In this document: positions 45,208-56,998 of the stretch, piece after piece
How the letters are laid out: every line of letters starts with the position of its first letter
How positions within the stretch are numbered: position 1 is the first letter of the stretch
From: CAYFFO01 sp964342485
Lineage (GTDB): Bacteria > Chloroflexota > Dehalococcoidia > Lucifugimonadales > CAJWER01
DNA: 64,000 bases
Direction of reading: 5' to 3'
Assembly: GCA_964342485.1 (NCBI GenBank)
Contig: CAYFFO010000004.1
Location: 1 to 64,000 of the forward strand
The notes under the pieces: generated by a model
Seen by the model: the letters and a program-made list of their open reading frames with translations, nothing else
What the model was told of the DNA's origin: nothing
The model's database searches: none
Translations under genes and position numbers: made by a program

Positions 45208-46440
45208 TCAACTATTTTTACCTAATTCAAAACAATCATGTAAAACTCTGGCTGCATCTTTGAGTCTTGTTTCTTCGATAACACACGTTATTCGTATTTC
45301 TGATGTAGTTATCAATTCTATGTTTATTCCAGCATCCGCTAAAGCCTGAAATGTCCTTGCAGCATAACCAGGCACATTTTGCATCCCTGTACCAACTATA
45401 CTAATCTTGGCTAGGTCAATCGAATTCGTTACCTCAAAAGCTCCTAATGTATTAGCTATTTCTTCAGTTACTGCAATTGCATTATCGATTTGTGATCTGT
45501 TTACAGTGAAAGTTAGATCACTTAATCCGTCAACACTAGTATTCTGTACAATTACATCCACACTAATATCAGCCTGTGACAATGTTGAAAAAACGGCTGC
45601 TTGAGCACCTGTACCTTCTTTCAGACCCCTCACCGTTATCTTTCCAACATCTTTATCGGTAGCAATGGCTCTAACCCGATTCCTTATTTGCCCAACATTA
45701 TTGTCCACAACAGACTCCTTATGTATTAGTGTTCCAGGACCATCGTCGAAACTAGACGTGACAAGTATTGGGACATTATAAACAAGTGCCATTTCTATAG
45801 CTTGCGGAGGAAATTTGGCACCATAACTGGCAAGCTCCAACATTTCTTCAAATCCTATTTTTTTTAATCGACGTGTCCCTTTAACCATTCTAGGGTCTGC
45901 GGTATGGATTCCAGAAACATCAGTATAAATTTCACATCGTTCAGCGGATATCCCAGCAGCGATTGCAACCGCTGTAGTGTCAGAACCTCCTCTTTCAAGT
46001 GTGGTAATCTCCGTGTTTTCATTAATCCCTTGAAATCCGGCAACAATAACAACCTTACCAAGTTGAAGTTCTGTAAGAATTCTACCAGCCTTTACGGTAG
46101 ATATTTTGGCTCCACGATGACGAGAATCTGTCAAAATACCTGCTTGCCCTCCACTAAGACTAACAGCAGCACACCCTAAAGAATGGAGTGCCATCGCCAT
46201 TAAAGTAGCACTTTGTAGTTCTCCCGTAGATAGTAATACGTCAAGTTCTCTTGCCTGTGGTTGAGAAGATATTATTTCAGCCATGGCAATCAATTGATCA
46301 GTAGTATTACCCATTGCTGAAACTACTACAACTACTCCTATACCTTTATCTCGGGTATCTACAATACGTCTAGCCACCCGTTTTATAGCATCTGGGTTCT
46401 CTAAAGAAGTTCCACCATATTTTTGCACAATTAAATTCAA
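45208..46440 (-). CDS. lysC: Aspartate kinase
   Basis: First step of the aspartate pathway to lysine, methionine and threonine; 410 residues. IVQKYGGTSLENPDAIKR, EIYTDVSGIHTADPR and FEEMLELASYGAKFPPQAIEMA are catalytic-domain motifs. Two ACT domains follow (residues about 265-405), so allosteric control by lysine or threonine is likely. The start is TTG, two bases after the thrB stop. thrB is directly upstream, suggesting coregulation. Confidence 0.95.
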   Translation of the reverse strand: MNLIVQKYGGTSLENPDAIKRVARRIVDTRDKGIGVVVVVSAMGNTTDQLIAMAEIISSQPQARELDVLLSTGELQSATLMAMALHSLGCAAVSLSGGQAGILTDSRHRGAKISTVKAGRILTELQLGKVVIVAGFQGINENTEITTLERGGSDTTAVAIAAGISAERCEIYTDVSGIHTADPRMVKGTRRLKKIGFEEMLELASYGAKFPPQAIEMALVYNVPILVTSSFDDGPGTLIHKESVVDNNVGQIRNRVRAIATDKDVGKITVRGLKEGTGAQAAVFSTLSQADISVDVIVQNTSVDGLSDLTFTVNRSQIDNAIAVTEEIANTLGAFEVTNSIDLAKISIVGTGMQNVPGYAARTFQALADAGINIELITTSEIRITCVIEETRLKDAARVLHDCFELGKNS

Positions 46441-46442
46441 AA

Positions 46443-47351
46443 CTATTTGTTAATAACCTGTAAACTCGCGCCATATAAACTTGGTTGGGTAATTCTAATT
46501 TCACCATGAACACCCGCTTTGGAAGCTGACTCCCTCATTTCATAACAAACTGTCATACCGCGGTCTTCGGATATTGCAATTACAGACGGGCCAGAACCAG
46601 AAATAAAAACACAATCTGCGCCTGCACTCAATGCTCCTTTCATAACACTATTTATGCCTGGTAATAATGCAGCCCTATAATCTTGATGCAATCTATCCTG
46701 AGTGGCGATGCCCAAATGATCTATATCTCCCTGAGCCATTGAATTAACAAATAAACTGGCCCTACCAATGTTGAATTTAGCATCATCTAGTGTCACAGCC
46801 TCTGGCAAGCTAGATCTAGCTTCACTGGTTAATACGAGTTTATCTGGTATAAAAATAATTAACGATATCTTTTTCGGTATTGGAACTTGAGAAGTTACCC
46901 ATTCTTGATTACTAGAAACAACTATTTGTAACCCCCCTAATAAAGCTGGCCCAACATTATCAGCATGCCCCTCCATTTCTGCTGCTAATGTGAGGATTTC
47001 ATCATGGCTTAGCCCTATTCCCGTAGCTTTATCCCCCGCTATTAACCCACTTACTATTGCTGCTGCGCTACTTCCTAAACCTCTGCCAACAGGAATTTCG
47101 TTTTTAGCCTTTATGGAAACCGCCGGAACATCTCGTCCTATTATTTCAAATGGCTTAGCAAAACCTCGATAAAGTAAATTATTAAGATCCAGAACCAATT
47201 CGTTTTCACCTTCCCCGCTGATTGACAAATCTGAATGTCCTATCTCGAACGATGTTTCGTTCCAGATATCCAAAGCCAAACCGAGACAATCAAATCCCGG
47301 CCCAAGATTAGCAGTTGTAGCTGGTGCCCTTACACTAATTATTTCCTTCAT
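46443..47351 (-). CDS. thrB: Homoserine kinase
   Basis: GHMP-family kinase of 302 residues that phosphorylates homoserine for threonine synthesis. ATP-loop VGRGLGSSAAAIVSGL and the N-terminal RAPATTANLGPGFDCLGLALD are diagnostic, with FISGSGPSVIAI near the end. It is followed by lysC after two bases. Thr synthase and homoserine dehydrogenase are not in the window. Confidence 0.95.
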   Translation of the reverse strand: MKEIISVRAPATTANLGPGFDCLGLALDIWNETSFEIGHSDLSISGEGENELVLDLNNLLYRGFAKPFEIIGRDVPAVSIKAKNEIPVGRGLGSSAAAIVSGLIAGDKATGIGLSHDEILTLAAEMEGHADNVGPALLGGLQIVVSSNQEWVTSQVPIPKKISLIIFIPDKLVLTSEARSSLPEAVTLDDAKFNIGRASLFVNSMAQGDIDHLGIATQDRLHQDYRAALLPGINSVMKGALSAGADCVFISGSGPSVIAISEDRGMTVCYEMRESASKAGVHGEIRITQPSLYGASLQVINK

Positions 47352-47820
47352 TACTTACCCAAAACATTCTTTAAGTGATAATTTAATATTAGTCCAATTA
47401 ACATTTTAGTAATTAATAAGTCTTGAATTGACGCTAAAGGTTTCTTATAAAGACCTCTGCAGTCCAAATTTAAATCTATTTTACCAAATAGTGAAATTAA
47501 GATTTGATTTATGTTGACTTCATTGGTGTTTTTTATTTTTTGTATTCCCAATGATTTACTATCTTATGGATAAGACAGAAACATAAAACCGTTATAAATT
47601 GGTAACATACCTATCCATCTAAATCCAATTCAAAGAGTACAGTTGTTGTGACATATAAATGAAACTTGTATGCCCCCATTCTTTGTCGCTTGAATAAATC
47701 AACTTAACCTAGTTTTGATATCAACCCCGTGTTAATAGAAATTCGGTGCCGTTATATTAAACAAAAAAAGTTTATGATATAAATTGAGATTTATTACCTG
47801 ACCTTATCAGAAAGAATAAT
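47352..47820. other. AT-rich intergenic region between thrB and DUF192 gene
   Basis: About 470 bases. A minus-strand ORF of 66 codons (47351-47551) ends in TAATG overlapping the thrB start, but has no family, an Ile/Leu-rich low-complexity composition and no ribosome site, so I do not call it a gene. The remainder is AT-rich; a possible -10 for the DUF192 gene lies around 47780. No RNA gene is seen. Confidence 0.45.
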
Positions 47821-48333
47821 ATGAGGATTTTGCCTTGGATATTCATCGCTCTTTTTATCTTAACTTGTGACACTGAATATAATGATTTTAAAAACAATAA
47901 AGAATCACTTACAAAAACATCCACAAATCAACCGCAGGTATTGATAAGGGAAACTATATTCAATGTGGAAATTGCTGACACTGTTGAAAGGAGAACTACC
48001 GGCCTTTCCGGCAGAAAAGAATTAGATACCAATAGCGGAATGTTATTTTTATATCAAACTGGTTTTCCTACCACATATTGGATGAAAGACATGTTGTTTC
48101 CATTAGACATAATATGGATATCTCAAAATTGTAGAATCTCTGATATCGCCCAATCTGTGCCATTCCCAAGAAGAAATGATATAGACTCACTAATACCTAG
48201 AGTTCATCCCAAAAAGCCATCTTCTTATGTTCTTGAGATAAACTCTGGAAAAAGTAAAACACATGGATTCAAAGTAGGTGATAAAGTGGAATTCACTAAT
48301 TTGCTGAGCCCTTTTCACAATCTATGTGAATAA
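47821..48333 (+). CDS. DUF192 lipoprotein
   Basis: Protein of 170 residues with a short signal ending in a lipobox (FILTC, Cys16) and a DUF192 domain (residues about 45-165). The conserved core is RTTGLSGRKEL, then a GMLFLY strand, YWMKDMLFPLDIIWIS and VLEINSG. DUF192 proteins have an unknown, probably extracytoplasmic, role. It precedes rpoB by 270 bases and is probably independent of it. Confidence 0.8.
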   Translation: MRILPWIFIALFILTCDTEYNDFKNNKESLTKTSTNQPQVLIRETIFNVEIADTVERRTTGLSGRKELDTNSGMLFLYQTGFPTTYWMKDMLFPLDIIWISQNCRISDIAQSVPFPRRNDIDSLIPRVHPKKPSSYVLEINSGKSKTHGFKVGDKVEFTNLLSPFHNLCE

Positions 48334-48607
48334 AAATCAATATCCCTTACCCCCCGCAAAACAAGCACTATTCAAAGCCCACACATGATTTAAGATAACC
48401 ATTCAATGCGATATTAAAAATTAAAATCTATTGACTTCTTTACTCAGTCTTGATAATCTGAACATCTCACTATGTGCCCAATCCTCTTTTTAACTATTTG
48501 CTTATTTAATTACCTTGGCCGGTTTTTGTCTAATTAATACTGTTTTACATTCCATAGAGTCCAAATATTCTGGCCTGTAAAAATGGCCTAAGGAGCATTG
48601 ACAAACA

Positions 48608-51600
48608 ATGGTAGCATCACTCCCAATAATCAATAAATCTAATGGTGCCTCGACCCGTAACTATTCTAGTACTGGGAACGTAGCGAGTGTTCCTAACCTT
48701 ATTCAGAACCAATTAGACTCATTTGAATGGTTCAAGACAGACGGGCTTACAGAGCTTTTTCAAGAAATATCGCCGATTGATGATAGTCCAGGCAATAGGT
48801 TTGAACTTAGTTTTTTGAGCCACAGATTTGAAGAACCCGAACGAACTGAAGATCAGTGTCGCTCGGACGAAACTACTTTTTCAGCTTCTCTTTATGTAAG
48901 AGTAGAATTAGTCAGCAAAGCGCCAGGTCCAAATGAAGGAGAGCGCAAAATACAAGACCTTTTTGTTGGTGATATCCCAATTATGACATCGTCAGGCACC
49001 TTTATTATAAATGGAGCTGAAAGGGTTGTTGTAAGCCAGCTGGTTAGGTCACCCGGTGTATATTTTACTGCTGAAAATGATCCGACTTCAGGCAGGCCCC
49101 TGGCATCTGCCAAACTAATACCAAGCCGTGGAGCCTGGATGGAATTTGAAACAAGTCCTAAGGATGTTATATCCGTAAAAGTAGACCGCAAACGAAAAAG
49201 TCCTGTCACCATGTTGCTAAGGGCTTTAGGTCATATTACTGACACTGAAATAACTGAACTTTTCAATGACGTAGACAATGACCCTGAACACCAGTTCATT
49301 ACAACCACGATTAGTAAAGATGTTGAGATAGATAATCATGATGAAGCTCTTCTTGAATTCTATAGAAGACTGCGACCAGGAGAGCCCCCAAGTATAGACA
49401 ACGCAAAAATCCTACTAAACAATCTCTTCTTCAATCCAAGGCGCTATGATCTAGGCAGAGTTGGTAGATACAAGCTTAATAAACGACTCGAAACTGATCC
49501 AGACAATACCAATAGAGTGCTCTTGCAAGAAGATATTACAAACCTCCTTAGAAGAATGATCGAAATCAATAACGGAGTTAGGAAGCCTGACGATATTGAC
49601 CATCTAGGTAATCGCCGAGTACGGTCAGTAGGTGAATTAATCCAAATGCAAGTTAGGGTTGGGTTGCTAAGAATGGAACGTGTCATCAAAGAACGAATGA
49701 CCACCCAAATAGATCCGGCGACTGCTACACCAGCAGCTCTGGTTAATATCCGACCCGTAGTAGCAGCTGTAAGAGAATTTTTTGGGGGTTCTCAATTATC
49801 ACAATTCATGCAGCAAACGAATCCTCTTGACGAATTGACCCACAAAAGAAGATTGTCTGCGCTAGGGCCAGGTGGACTTTCAAGAGAAAGAGCTGGTTTT
49901 GATGTAAGGGATGTGCACCATTCTCATTATGGTCGAATATGCCCTATAGAAACTCCTGAAGGACCAAATATTGGGCTTTTGGGATCAATGGCAACCTACG
50001 CAAAAACGAATGAATTTGGGTTCCTGCAAACCCCTTACCGAATTGTGCACCGCACAATGAACAAAGATAACAGCGATTTGCTAGGTAGAACTGTAAGGCA
50101 GGATGTCGTGGACAATAGTGGCAAAATTGTAATTAAATCAGGGGGGATTATATCCAAGGGGATTCAGACTCGTATATCCAAACTATCTGATCAAACGATT
50201 GAAGTTGAGCCATATGTTTCTTCAACAACTGACGATATAACCTATTTAACCGCAGATGATGAAGAAAACGTTCACATAGCTCAAGCCACCGCTCCATTAG
50301 ATAATCTTGGCCAATTTTCTGAAGACATAGTTGAAACACGCATTGGTGACGGAGTATCAGCCGAACCAGCGGAAAACATCAGCTATATGGATGTGTCTCC
50401 AATGCAGTTAGTTAGCGTATCAACATCACTAATCCCTTTCCTAGAACACGATGATGCAAACAGAGCCTTAATGGGATCTAACATGCAGAGACAGGCTGTC
50501 CCATTACTAAAGCCTCAAGCCCCGCTGGTGGGTACAGGCCTTGAAGCTAGAGTTGCTATTGATAGTGGTCAAGTGATTTTATCGGAGTCCGAAGGTGTAG
50601 TCACGGAAGCATCTGGTAAGAAGGTTGTAGTTACTGATTCTAATGGTAATGAGCATGAGCATTCCTTAAGGAAATTTGTGCGTAGTAACCAAGGAACCTG
50701 TATCAACCAACGTTCAGTAGTTGAAGTTGGAGATATCGTTCAGGAAAATCAAGCATTGGCAGATAGTTCATCTACTGACAAAGGAGAACTCGCATTAGGG
50801 CAAAATCTTCTTGTAGCATTTATGAGTTGGGAAGGATATAACTTCGAGGATGCAATAATTATAAGTGAGAGACTGGTTAAAGATGATCGATTCACATCAA
50901 TTCACATAGAAAAGCATGAACTAGAAACTAGAGACACCAAACTCGGGCCTGAAGAAATTACAAGGGATATCCCAAATGTTGGTGAAGAAAACCTTCGTAA
51001 TTTAGATGAGGAGGGTATTATAAGAATCGGAGCTGAGGTAGGCCCAGGCGATATTCTTGTAGGTAAAATTACCCCTAAGGGTGAAACTGAATTAAGTGCA
51101 GAAGAAAAACTACTAAGGGCTATTTTTGGAGAAAAGGCTAGAGATGTGCGAGACACTTCTCTACGCGTACCTCATGGTGAAAGAGGAAAAGTAATAGATG
51201 TAAGAGTATTTAGCAAGGAGAACGGTGACGATTTATCTGCTAGCGTTAATAAACTAGTGCGTATTTGGGTTGCACAAACAAGGAAAATCGCAGCAGGAGA
51301 TAAAATGGCAGGGAGACATGGAAATAAAGGTGTTATCTCTACAATTCTTCCAGAAGAAGATCTGCCATATTTACCTGATGGAACTCCGGTGGACATCATA
51401 CTCAATCCTATCGGCGTTCCGGCACGTATGAACCTTGGACAAGTACTAGAGACACATTTGGGACACGCAGCACGTAACCTTGGATTCAAAGCCATCACAC
51501 CTGTATTTGATGGAGCTCCAGATCAGGCCATTGAAGATGCTCTTGCTCAGTCATGGCTAATAGAACAATCTGGAGCTATAGACCCAAAGCCAATTGATAC

Positions 51601-52384
51601 AAATGGTATGTCCAGAATAAACCTTGATATCACTAAATCATGGTTAGTTGAAAAGGGATATGATTATCAAAAAATAATAGATGACCCAGTACCCGGAGAA
51701 GCAAGAAGAGCATGTCTGGAAATATGGTTTCGTGAACAATTAGGCTCCGATATTTCCAATTTAACTGATAAAGAAATTAATGAGGAAATTGCTTCACTCA
51801 ATCAAGATCAAACTTTATCACCACCCACTACAGGGAAGTCAATACTATATGACGGTAGGACTGGGGAGGCTTTTGATCAACCTATCTCAGTAGGACAAAT
51901 TTACATGATGAAGCTAATTCACCTAGTAGAAGATAAGGTCCATGCTAGATCAACTGGTCCTTATTCACTTATAACCCAACAACCATTGGGGGGTAAAGCA
52001 CAGTTTGGCGGCCAACGGTTTGGTGAAATGGAAGTCTGGGCATTAGAAGCATATAGTGCTGCTTATAATTTACAAGAAATGCTTACAGTAAAATCTGATG
52101 ACGTGGTTGGTAGGGTAAAAACTTACGAGGCAATCGTTAAAGGTGATGACATAGTGCAACCAGGTATCCCAGAATCATTCCATGTATTACTTAAAGAATT
52201 ACAGAGTTTGGGATTAGCTGTAGAGCTTCTTCACGAGGATAGTGAAGAAGCAGAAGAAGCTGATCCTTCTGACATATTGAGTTCAGAAGGATTTGGACTT
52301 GAAGACATTAATCAAATTGATAATCAGGAACTTTCTTCAACTGAAAAAGATGAGGATGATGAATTAGTAATCCCTGACCTATAA
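48608..52384 (+). CDS. rpoB: RNA polymerase beta subunit
   Basis: Core transcription subunit of 1258 residues. Rifampicin region is [37 protein letters not shown]; the residue matching E. coli Asp516 is Gln402, and Asn518 is Thr404, while the His526 and Ser531 equivalents are kept. Other landmarks are the flap ([24 protein letters not shown]), [13 protein letters not shown] and C-terminal [28 protein letters not shown] lies 12 bases before the ATG. rplJ and rplL are not upstream as they are in many bacteria; rpoC follows. Confidence 0.98.
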   Translation: MVASLPIINKSNGASTRNYSSTGNVASVPNLIQNQLDSFEWFKTDGLTELFQEISPIDDSPGNRFELSFLSHRFEEPERTEDQCRSDETTFSASLYVRVELVSKAPGPNEGERKIQDLFVGDIPIMTSSGTFIINGAERVVVSQLVRSPGVYFTAENDPTSGRPLASAKLIPSRGAWMEFETSPKDVISVKVDRKRKSPVTMLLRALGHITDTEITELFNDVDNDPEHQFITTTISKDVEIDNHDEALLEFYRRLRPGEPPSIDNAKILLNNLFFNPRRYDLGRVGRYKLNKRLETDPDNTNRVLLQEDITNLLRRMIEINNGVRKPDDIDHLGNRRVRSVGELIQMQVRVGLLRMERVIKERMTTQIDPATATPAALVNIRPVVAAVREFFGGSQLSQFMQQTNPLDELTHKRRLSALGPGGLSRERAGFDVRDVHHSHYGRICPIETPEGPNIGLLGSMATYAKTNEFGFLQTPYRIVHRTMNKDNSDLLGRTVRQDVVDNSGKIVIKSGGIISKGIQTRISKLSDQTIEVEPYVSSTTDDITYLTADDEENVHIAQATAPLDNLGQFSEDIVETRIGDGVSAEPAENISYMDVSPMQLVSVSTSLIPFLEHDDANRALMGSNMQRQAVPLLKPQAPLVGTGLEARVAIDSGQVILSESEGVVTEASGKKVVVTDSNGNEHEHSLRKFVRSNQGTCINQRSVVEVGDIVQENQALADSSSTDKGELALGQNLLVAFMSWEGYNFEDAIIISERLVKDDRFTSIHIEKHELETRDTKLGPEEITRDIPNVGEENLRNLDEEGIIRIGAEVGPGDILVGKITPKGETELSAEEKLLRAIFGEKARDVRDTSLRVPHGERGKVIDVRVFSKENGDDLSASVNKLVRIWVAQTRKIAAGDKMAGRHGNKGVISTILPEEDLPYLPDGTPVDIILNPIGVPARMNLGQVLETHLGHAARNLGFKAITPVFDGAPDQAIEDALAQSWLIEQSGAIDPKPIDTNGMSRINLDITKSWLVEKGYDYQKIIDDPVPGEARRACLEIWFREQLGSDISNLTDKEINEEIASLNQDQTLSPPTTGKSILYDGRTGEAFDQPISVGQIYMMKLIHLVEDKVHARSTGPYSLITQQPLGGKAQFGGQRFGEMEVWALEAYSAAYNLQEMLTVKSDDVVGRVKTYEAIVKGDDIVQPGIPESFHVLLKELQSLGLAVELLHEDSEEAEEADPSDILSSEGFGLEDINQIDNQELSSTEKDEDDELVIPDL

Positions 52385-52437
52385 ACTAAAATATATTTGT
52401 ATCAATCAGTTAAAATTTCCGCACTCAGGAGTAATTA

Positions 52438-55400
52438 ATGGCTAATAGTGGCAATGATTTCAATGCTGTCCGGATCGCCTTAGCCTCTCCAGACCAGATA
52501 AAAACATGGTCTTATGGTGAGGTCACAAAACCAGAAACAATAAACTATCGCACATTGAGACCCGAAAAAGATGGACTATTTTGTGAAAGGATATTTGGTC
52601 CTACAAAAGATTGGGAATGCTATTGTGGAAAATATAAGAAAATAAGGCACAAGGGAGTAATATGCGACCGTTGTGGAGTAGAAGTTGCACGTGCAAAGGT
52701 CCGTCGAGAACGTATGGGTCATATCAATTTAGCTGCTCCTGTAGCTCACATTTGGATGTCAAAAGGGACACCGAGTAGATTAGGTTTAATTCTTAGCCTT
52801 TCGCCTAGGAATCTGGAAAGGGTAATTTATTTCGCTCAATATTTAGTTACTAGTGTTGACGATGAAATGTGTCAAGTAGCCAAAGAACAATTAAAAGCAG
52901 AATTGAAAGAAACAAGTGAACGACTTGACATAGAACTTGAAGAAAAGATAGGTAATATTGGTCAAGAATACGAACAAGTTGATGCCAATAATTCTATCCA
53001 GGACAAAGAAGATGAGGATTCAGGTTCTATCGACAACAACTCTCCTCAATTAACAACTGATGGACCCGATTTGAACGAAATAAGAGAAAAGCTCCAACAA
53101 CAAAAACAAGATATTGAAAATGAAATCCAAGATAAGATAGATGAATTAGAAAGCCTACAAGTCGGATTGTTATTATCTGAAAATCGCTACATCGAACTCC
53201 AAGAAAAATTTGGAGAATTATTTGTTGCTTCTATGGGAGCAGAAGCTGTATTACAGATGATGAACAATCTTGATCTAGATAAAAGGAAAAGTGACCTCCA
53301 AGGCGAAATTCGCTCGACATCAGGTCAGCGAAGAAAAAAGGCGATTAAGACTCTTAGGCTAGTAGAATCTCTACGGAAAAGCGGTAATAAGCCAGAATGG
53401 ATGGTGCTCTCTGTTCTGCCAGTTCTACCACCAGAACTTCGCCCTATGGTACAGCTAGATGGCGGACGTTTTGCAACAAGCGATCTCAACGATCTGTATA
53501 GACGAGTAATAAATAGGAATAACCGATTAAGAAGATTAATCGGCTTACAGGCACCGGAAATAATTATCCGCAATGAAAAAAGAATGCTCCAAGAGTCAGT
53601 TGACGCACTCATTGATAACGGTCGCCGAGGAAGGCCTGTTTCAGGAAGTCATAATCATCGATTAAAATCTTTGTCTGATCTACTCAGAGGAAAACAAGGA
53701 AGATTTCGTCAAAATCTTTTAGGTAAGCGAGTAGACTACAGTGGAAGATCAGTTATCGCGGTAGGACCTAATTTACAACTCCACCAATGTGGTCTTCCAA
53801 GACGAATGGCACTTGAACTATTTAAACCATTTGTTATGAACAGATTAGTTCTACAAGGTTATGCACATAATATTAAAAGTGCAAAAAGACTCGCTGAAAG
53901 AGCTCGCCCAGAAGTTTGGGACATACTAGAAGAAGTAGTGTCAGAAAGGCCCGTACTATTAAACCGAGCTCCGACTTTACATAGACTTGGAATTCAAGCA
54001 TTTCAGCCGATTTTAGTTGAGGGCGGAGCAATACAAGTGCATCCACTCGTATGCCAGGCTTTCAATGCTGATTTTGACGGTGATCAAATGGCCGTTCACG
54101 TTCCTTTATCTAAAGGAGCTGTTCAAGAAGCCAGAAAAGTGATGCTTAGCTCTTACAACATGCTCTCTCCCAGCTCTGGAGAACCCATAGTTGCACCCAC
54201 TTTAGACATAGCCTTTGGCTGCTACTATTTAACAACTGTAGAAAACATTCCTGTTGACCAAAAAAATGTTTTCTCTAGTTTTGACGATGCAAGATTAGCC
54301 CATGAGACTGGTGAATTAGGATTAAGGTCTCCTATAAAAGTACGGCATCAACCAACTGAGGATAAAACAGAAATAATTGAGACGAGTGTTGGAAGAATTA
54401 TATTTAACGAAGCTCTCCCAAATGAGATGTCTTTCCGTAATAGCGAACAAGGGAAAGATGCATTAAAAGAAATAACCGCAGAGTGCTTCAGTCTCCTAGG
54501 AAATGATGCAACTCTAAAAGCTCTAGATGCAATCAAAGCATTGGGATTCAAGTATGCTTCACAATCGGGTACAACAATAGCCATTAATGATATCGGTGTG
54601 CCTATTGAAAAAGATAAGATAATTCAAGAAGCAGAAGAAAAAATATCAACGCTTGAAGAACAATACCAACACGGCCTAATTAGAGAAATAGAAAAATATA
54701 CAAACTCAGTTGAAGTATGGACAGAAGCAAATTCACGTCTAACTAACGTTATACAAGACAACCTCCATAACTATGGCGGCATATATTTGATGGCTATTTC
54801 TGGGGCAAAAGGTAATATCCAACAAATTAAGCAAATGGCTGGTATGAGAGGACTAATGTCCGACCCTAAAGGTAGAATTATTGACAGGCCCATTAAATCC
54901 AATTTCCGAGAAGGATTAAGTGTGCTTGAATATTTTATATCAACTCACGGAGCACGCAAAGGTCTAGCTGACACAGCTCTTCGAACTGCTGACAGCGGTT
55001 ATTTAACGCGACGACTAATCGACGTAGCACAAGAAGTAACTATCACAATCGAAGACTGTGAAACCCTCTCAGGTGTTTGGGTAGAAAATGTACCTGATCC
55101 AGAACTGAAAACTCCATTTATAGATCGGATTAAAAGTCGTACCATAGTTAACCCTGTGCCAAACCCGGAAACCGGAGAAGTAGTAATTGATAGAAACCAG
55201 TCGGTAACAGAAGCCATTAGTATCCAAATCACCGAATTGAATGTAGAAGGAATAATGGTACGTTCACCACTAACTTGTGAAGCAGACCGTGGAATATGTA
55301 AAAAGTGTTATGGAACATCCCTCTCCACTGGAAACCCTGTAATGGAAGGTGAAGCAGTGGGAATTATAGCAGCGCAAAGTATTGGTGAACCGGGTACTCA

Positions 55401-56487
55401 GCTAACAATGCGCACATTTCACACAGGTGGTATTGCTGGATCTGATATAACTAGCGGGTTACCACGAGTGGAAGAACTTTTTGAGGCCAGAGCACCAAAA
55501 GGTGAAGCTATTCTTACTGAAATTGCAGGGACAGTAGAGGTTGCTAATCTTTCAGATGGAAGAAGTATCACTGTAAGAAGTACAGAAGAATACAGAGACG
55601 AGTATCAACTAGGTACTAACCATAAAATCTTGGTCTCTGAAGGTGATCACATCAATATAGGTGACCAAATTGCAGAACATGATAAATCAAAAGATTCTGA
55701 AGAAAATGCCTTACCCGCGCAATCAGGTGACAATCTTCTAGCTCGAGTATCTGGAACTGTTCAAATTACCGATAAAGGCATCACTATATCTTGGTCAGAA
55801 GAAGATGAGCGTGAGTATGTAATACCCGCTGCATCCCATATAATCGTTCAAGACGGCGATTTGGTTGATGCAGGACAAGCTCTTACAGCAGGCCCCAAGA
55901 ACCCGCAACAAATCCTTCGTATTCAAGGTCGTGACCATGTTCAAAAATACTTGATTGATGAAGTTCAACAAGTTTACCGTTCTCAAGGTGTTGCAATACA
56001 CGAAAAGCATATCGAGATAATAATCAGGCAAATGATGAGAAAAGTTCGTATAGATACTCTCGGTGATACCGATCTTCTACCAGGTGAATTAGCCAGTAGG
56101 CAATACTATGAATCTACTAATGCTTCAGTCTTGGCTGAAGGAGGAGAGCCATCCACCGCAAGTCCAGTCCTACTAGGAATTACAAGAGCATCACTTAATA
56201 TGGAGAGCTTTTTAGCTGCTGCATCGTTCCAAGAAACAACTCGAGTCCTGACAGAATCTGCAGTAAGTGGAGATATCGACTATCTAAGAGGATTAAAAGA
56301 AAACGTAATAATTGGAAGACTAATACCTGCTAGATTCGATATTTCTGAAGAAGGTAGAGAACACCTTGATCTGGATGAAAATGATGAACACGCACCTATG
56401 GGAGTGCTCGCAACTCCTTTAGCAAATTTGTCAGACCATCAGAATTCAGTTGATGAAATCCCAGACAAAGAATTACCTTCACTATAA
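52438..56487 (+). CDS. rpoC: RNA polymerase beta' subunit
   Basis: Core subunit of 1349 residues. Zinc ribbon [23 protein letters not shown], active-site [12 protein letters not shown] with Asp545, Asp547 and Asp549, and the trigger-loop/bridge region [17 protein letters not shown] are intact; a second zinc site is [17 protein letters not shown]. An acidic, coiled insertion of roughly residues 150-280 sits in the N-terminal half, larger than in E. coli. A C-terminal extension of about 150 residues includes an insert ([16 protein letters not shown] follows it). GGAG precedes the ATG, 53 bases after rpoB. Confidence 0.98.
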   Translation: MANSGNDFNAVRIALASPDQIKTWSYGEVTKPETINYRTLRPEKDGLFCERIFGPTKDWECYCGKYKKIRHKGVICDRCGVEVARAKVRRERMGHINLAAPVAHIWMSKGTPSRLGLILSLSPRNLERVIYFAQYLVTSVDDEMCQVAKEQLKAELKETSERLDIELEEKIGNIGQEYEQVDANNSIQDKEDEDSGSIDNNSPQLTTDGPDLNEIREKLQQQKQDIENEIQDKIDELESLQVGLLLSENRYIELQEKFGELFVASMGAEAVLQMMNNLDLDKRKSDLQGEIRSTSGQRRKKAIKTLRLVESLRKSGNKPEWMVLSVLPVLPPELRPMVQLDGGRFATSDLNDLYRRVINRNNRLRRLIGLQAPEIIIRNEKRMLQESVDALIDNGRRGRPVSGSHNHRLKSLSDLLRGKQGRFRQNLLGKRVDYSGRSVIAVGPNLQLHQCGLPRRMALELFKPFVMNRLVLQGYAHNIKSAKRLAERARPEVWDILEEVVSERPVLLNRAPTLHRLGIQAFQPILVEGGAIQVHPLVCQAFNADFDGDQMAVHVPLSKGAVQEARKVMLSSYNMLSPSSGEPIVAPTLDIAFGCYYLTTVENIPVDQKNVFSSFDDARLAHETGELGLRSPIKVRHQPTEDKTEIIETSVGRIIFNEALPNEMSFRNSEQGKDALKEITAECFSLLGNDATLKALDAIKALGFKYASQSGTTIAINDIGVPIEKDKIIQEAEEKISTLEEQYQHGLIREIEKYTNSVEVWTEANSRLTNVIQDNLHNYGGIYLMAISGAKGNIQQIKQMAGMRGLMSDPKGRIIDRPIKSNFREGLSVLEYFISTHGARKGLADTALRTADSGYLTRRLIDVAQEVTITIEDCETLSGVWVENVPDPELKTPFIDRIKSRTIVNPVPNPETGEVVIDRNQSVTEAISIQITELNVEGIMVRSPLTCEADRGICKKCYGTSLSTGNPVMEGEAVGIIAAQSIGEPGTQLTMRTFHTGGIAGSDITSGLPRVEELFEARAPKGEAILTEIAGTVEVANLSDGRSITVRSTEEYRDEYQLGTNHKILVSEGDHINIGDQIAEHDKSKDSEENALPAQSGDNLLARVSGTVQITDKGITISWSEEDEREYVIPAASHIIVQDGDLVDAGQALTAGPKNPQQILRIQGRDHVQKYLIDEVQQVYRSQGVAIHEKHIEIIIRQMMRKVRIDTLGDTDLLPGELASRQYYESTNASVLAEGGEPSTASPVLLGITRASLNMESFLAAASFQETTRVLTESAVSGDIDYLRGLKENVIIGRLIPARFDISEEGREHLDLDENDEHAPMGVLATPLANLSDHQNSVDEIPDKELPSL

Positions 56488-56574
56488 AAATCTAAGTGCA
56501 TAAACCGGAAAGTTTTTATCTTGACCTTAGCGAAGGTGAGTTGTTACACTTGGTCGGCCAGATGCCCAAAAACT

Positions 56575-56651
56575 GGGCGGTTAGCTCAGGGGTTTAGAGC
56601 GCTGCGTTGACATCGCAGAGGTCATTGGTTCAAATCCAGTACCGCCCACCA
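56575..56651 (+). tRNA. tRNA-Val (GAC)
   Basis: Acceptor GGGCGGT with ACCGCCC; anticodon arm CTGCG-TTGACAT-CGCAG gives GAC; CCA is encoded. It lies about 90 bases after rpoC, in the same direction. Confidence 0.95.
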
Positions 56652-56738
56652 AGATACTGGTGTTAAAATATCTAATTAGGATAGGGGATATACTTAACAA
56701 AAGACCCCTTATTATCTGATAGTCTTATAACAAATTGT

Positions 56739-56815
56739 GGCCCCGTGGTGTAGCGGCCTAACACACTGCCCTGTCAAGGCAGAGATCGCCGGTTCGAATC
56801 CGGTCGGGGTCGCCA
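56739..56815 (+). tRNA. tRNA-Asp (GTC)
   Basis: Acceptor GGCCCCG with CGGGGTC (one G-T pair); anticodon arm CTGCC-CTGTCAA-GGCAG gives GTC; T arm GCCGG-TTCGAAT-CCGGT; CCA encoded. It follows tRNA-Val by 87 bases. Confidence 0.95.
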
Positions 56816-56998
56816 CAATAAAGGATGTTATTAACTATGAATCTATACAATCACGACACAAATCTTGTTCAAAACAACATGATTTGATAGCCCTAATTAA
56901 TAAAAGTAATCTCCAAAAACTCAGATTGTAATTATAAGCTCCATAAATCTATGTGAATAGTTGTAAAGATGAGTTTTTGTACACGATTTACAAGTTAT

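Noticed and set aside
47351..47551. 66-codon ORF upstream of thrB with a TAATG junction
   Set aside because: Translational coupling looks possible, but there is no ribosome site, the protein is low-complexity and Ile/Leu-rich, and it lacks Thr/Ile-run leader features. AT-rich DNA gives such ORFs by chance.
52438..56487. Possible intein or frameshift in rpoC because of its length
   Set aside because: The reading frame is open and all core motifs are in order; extra length is from inserts, with no intein splice motifs.
56737..56931. 64-codon ORF over tRNA-Asp
   Set aside because: It lies across the tRNA gene; the first part is simply the tRNA translated.
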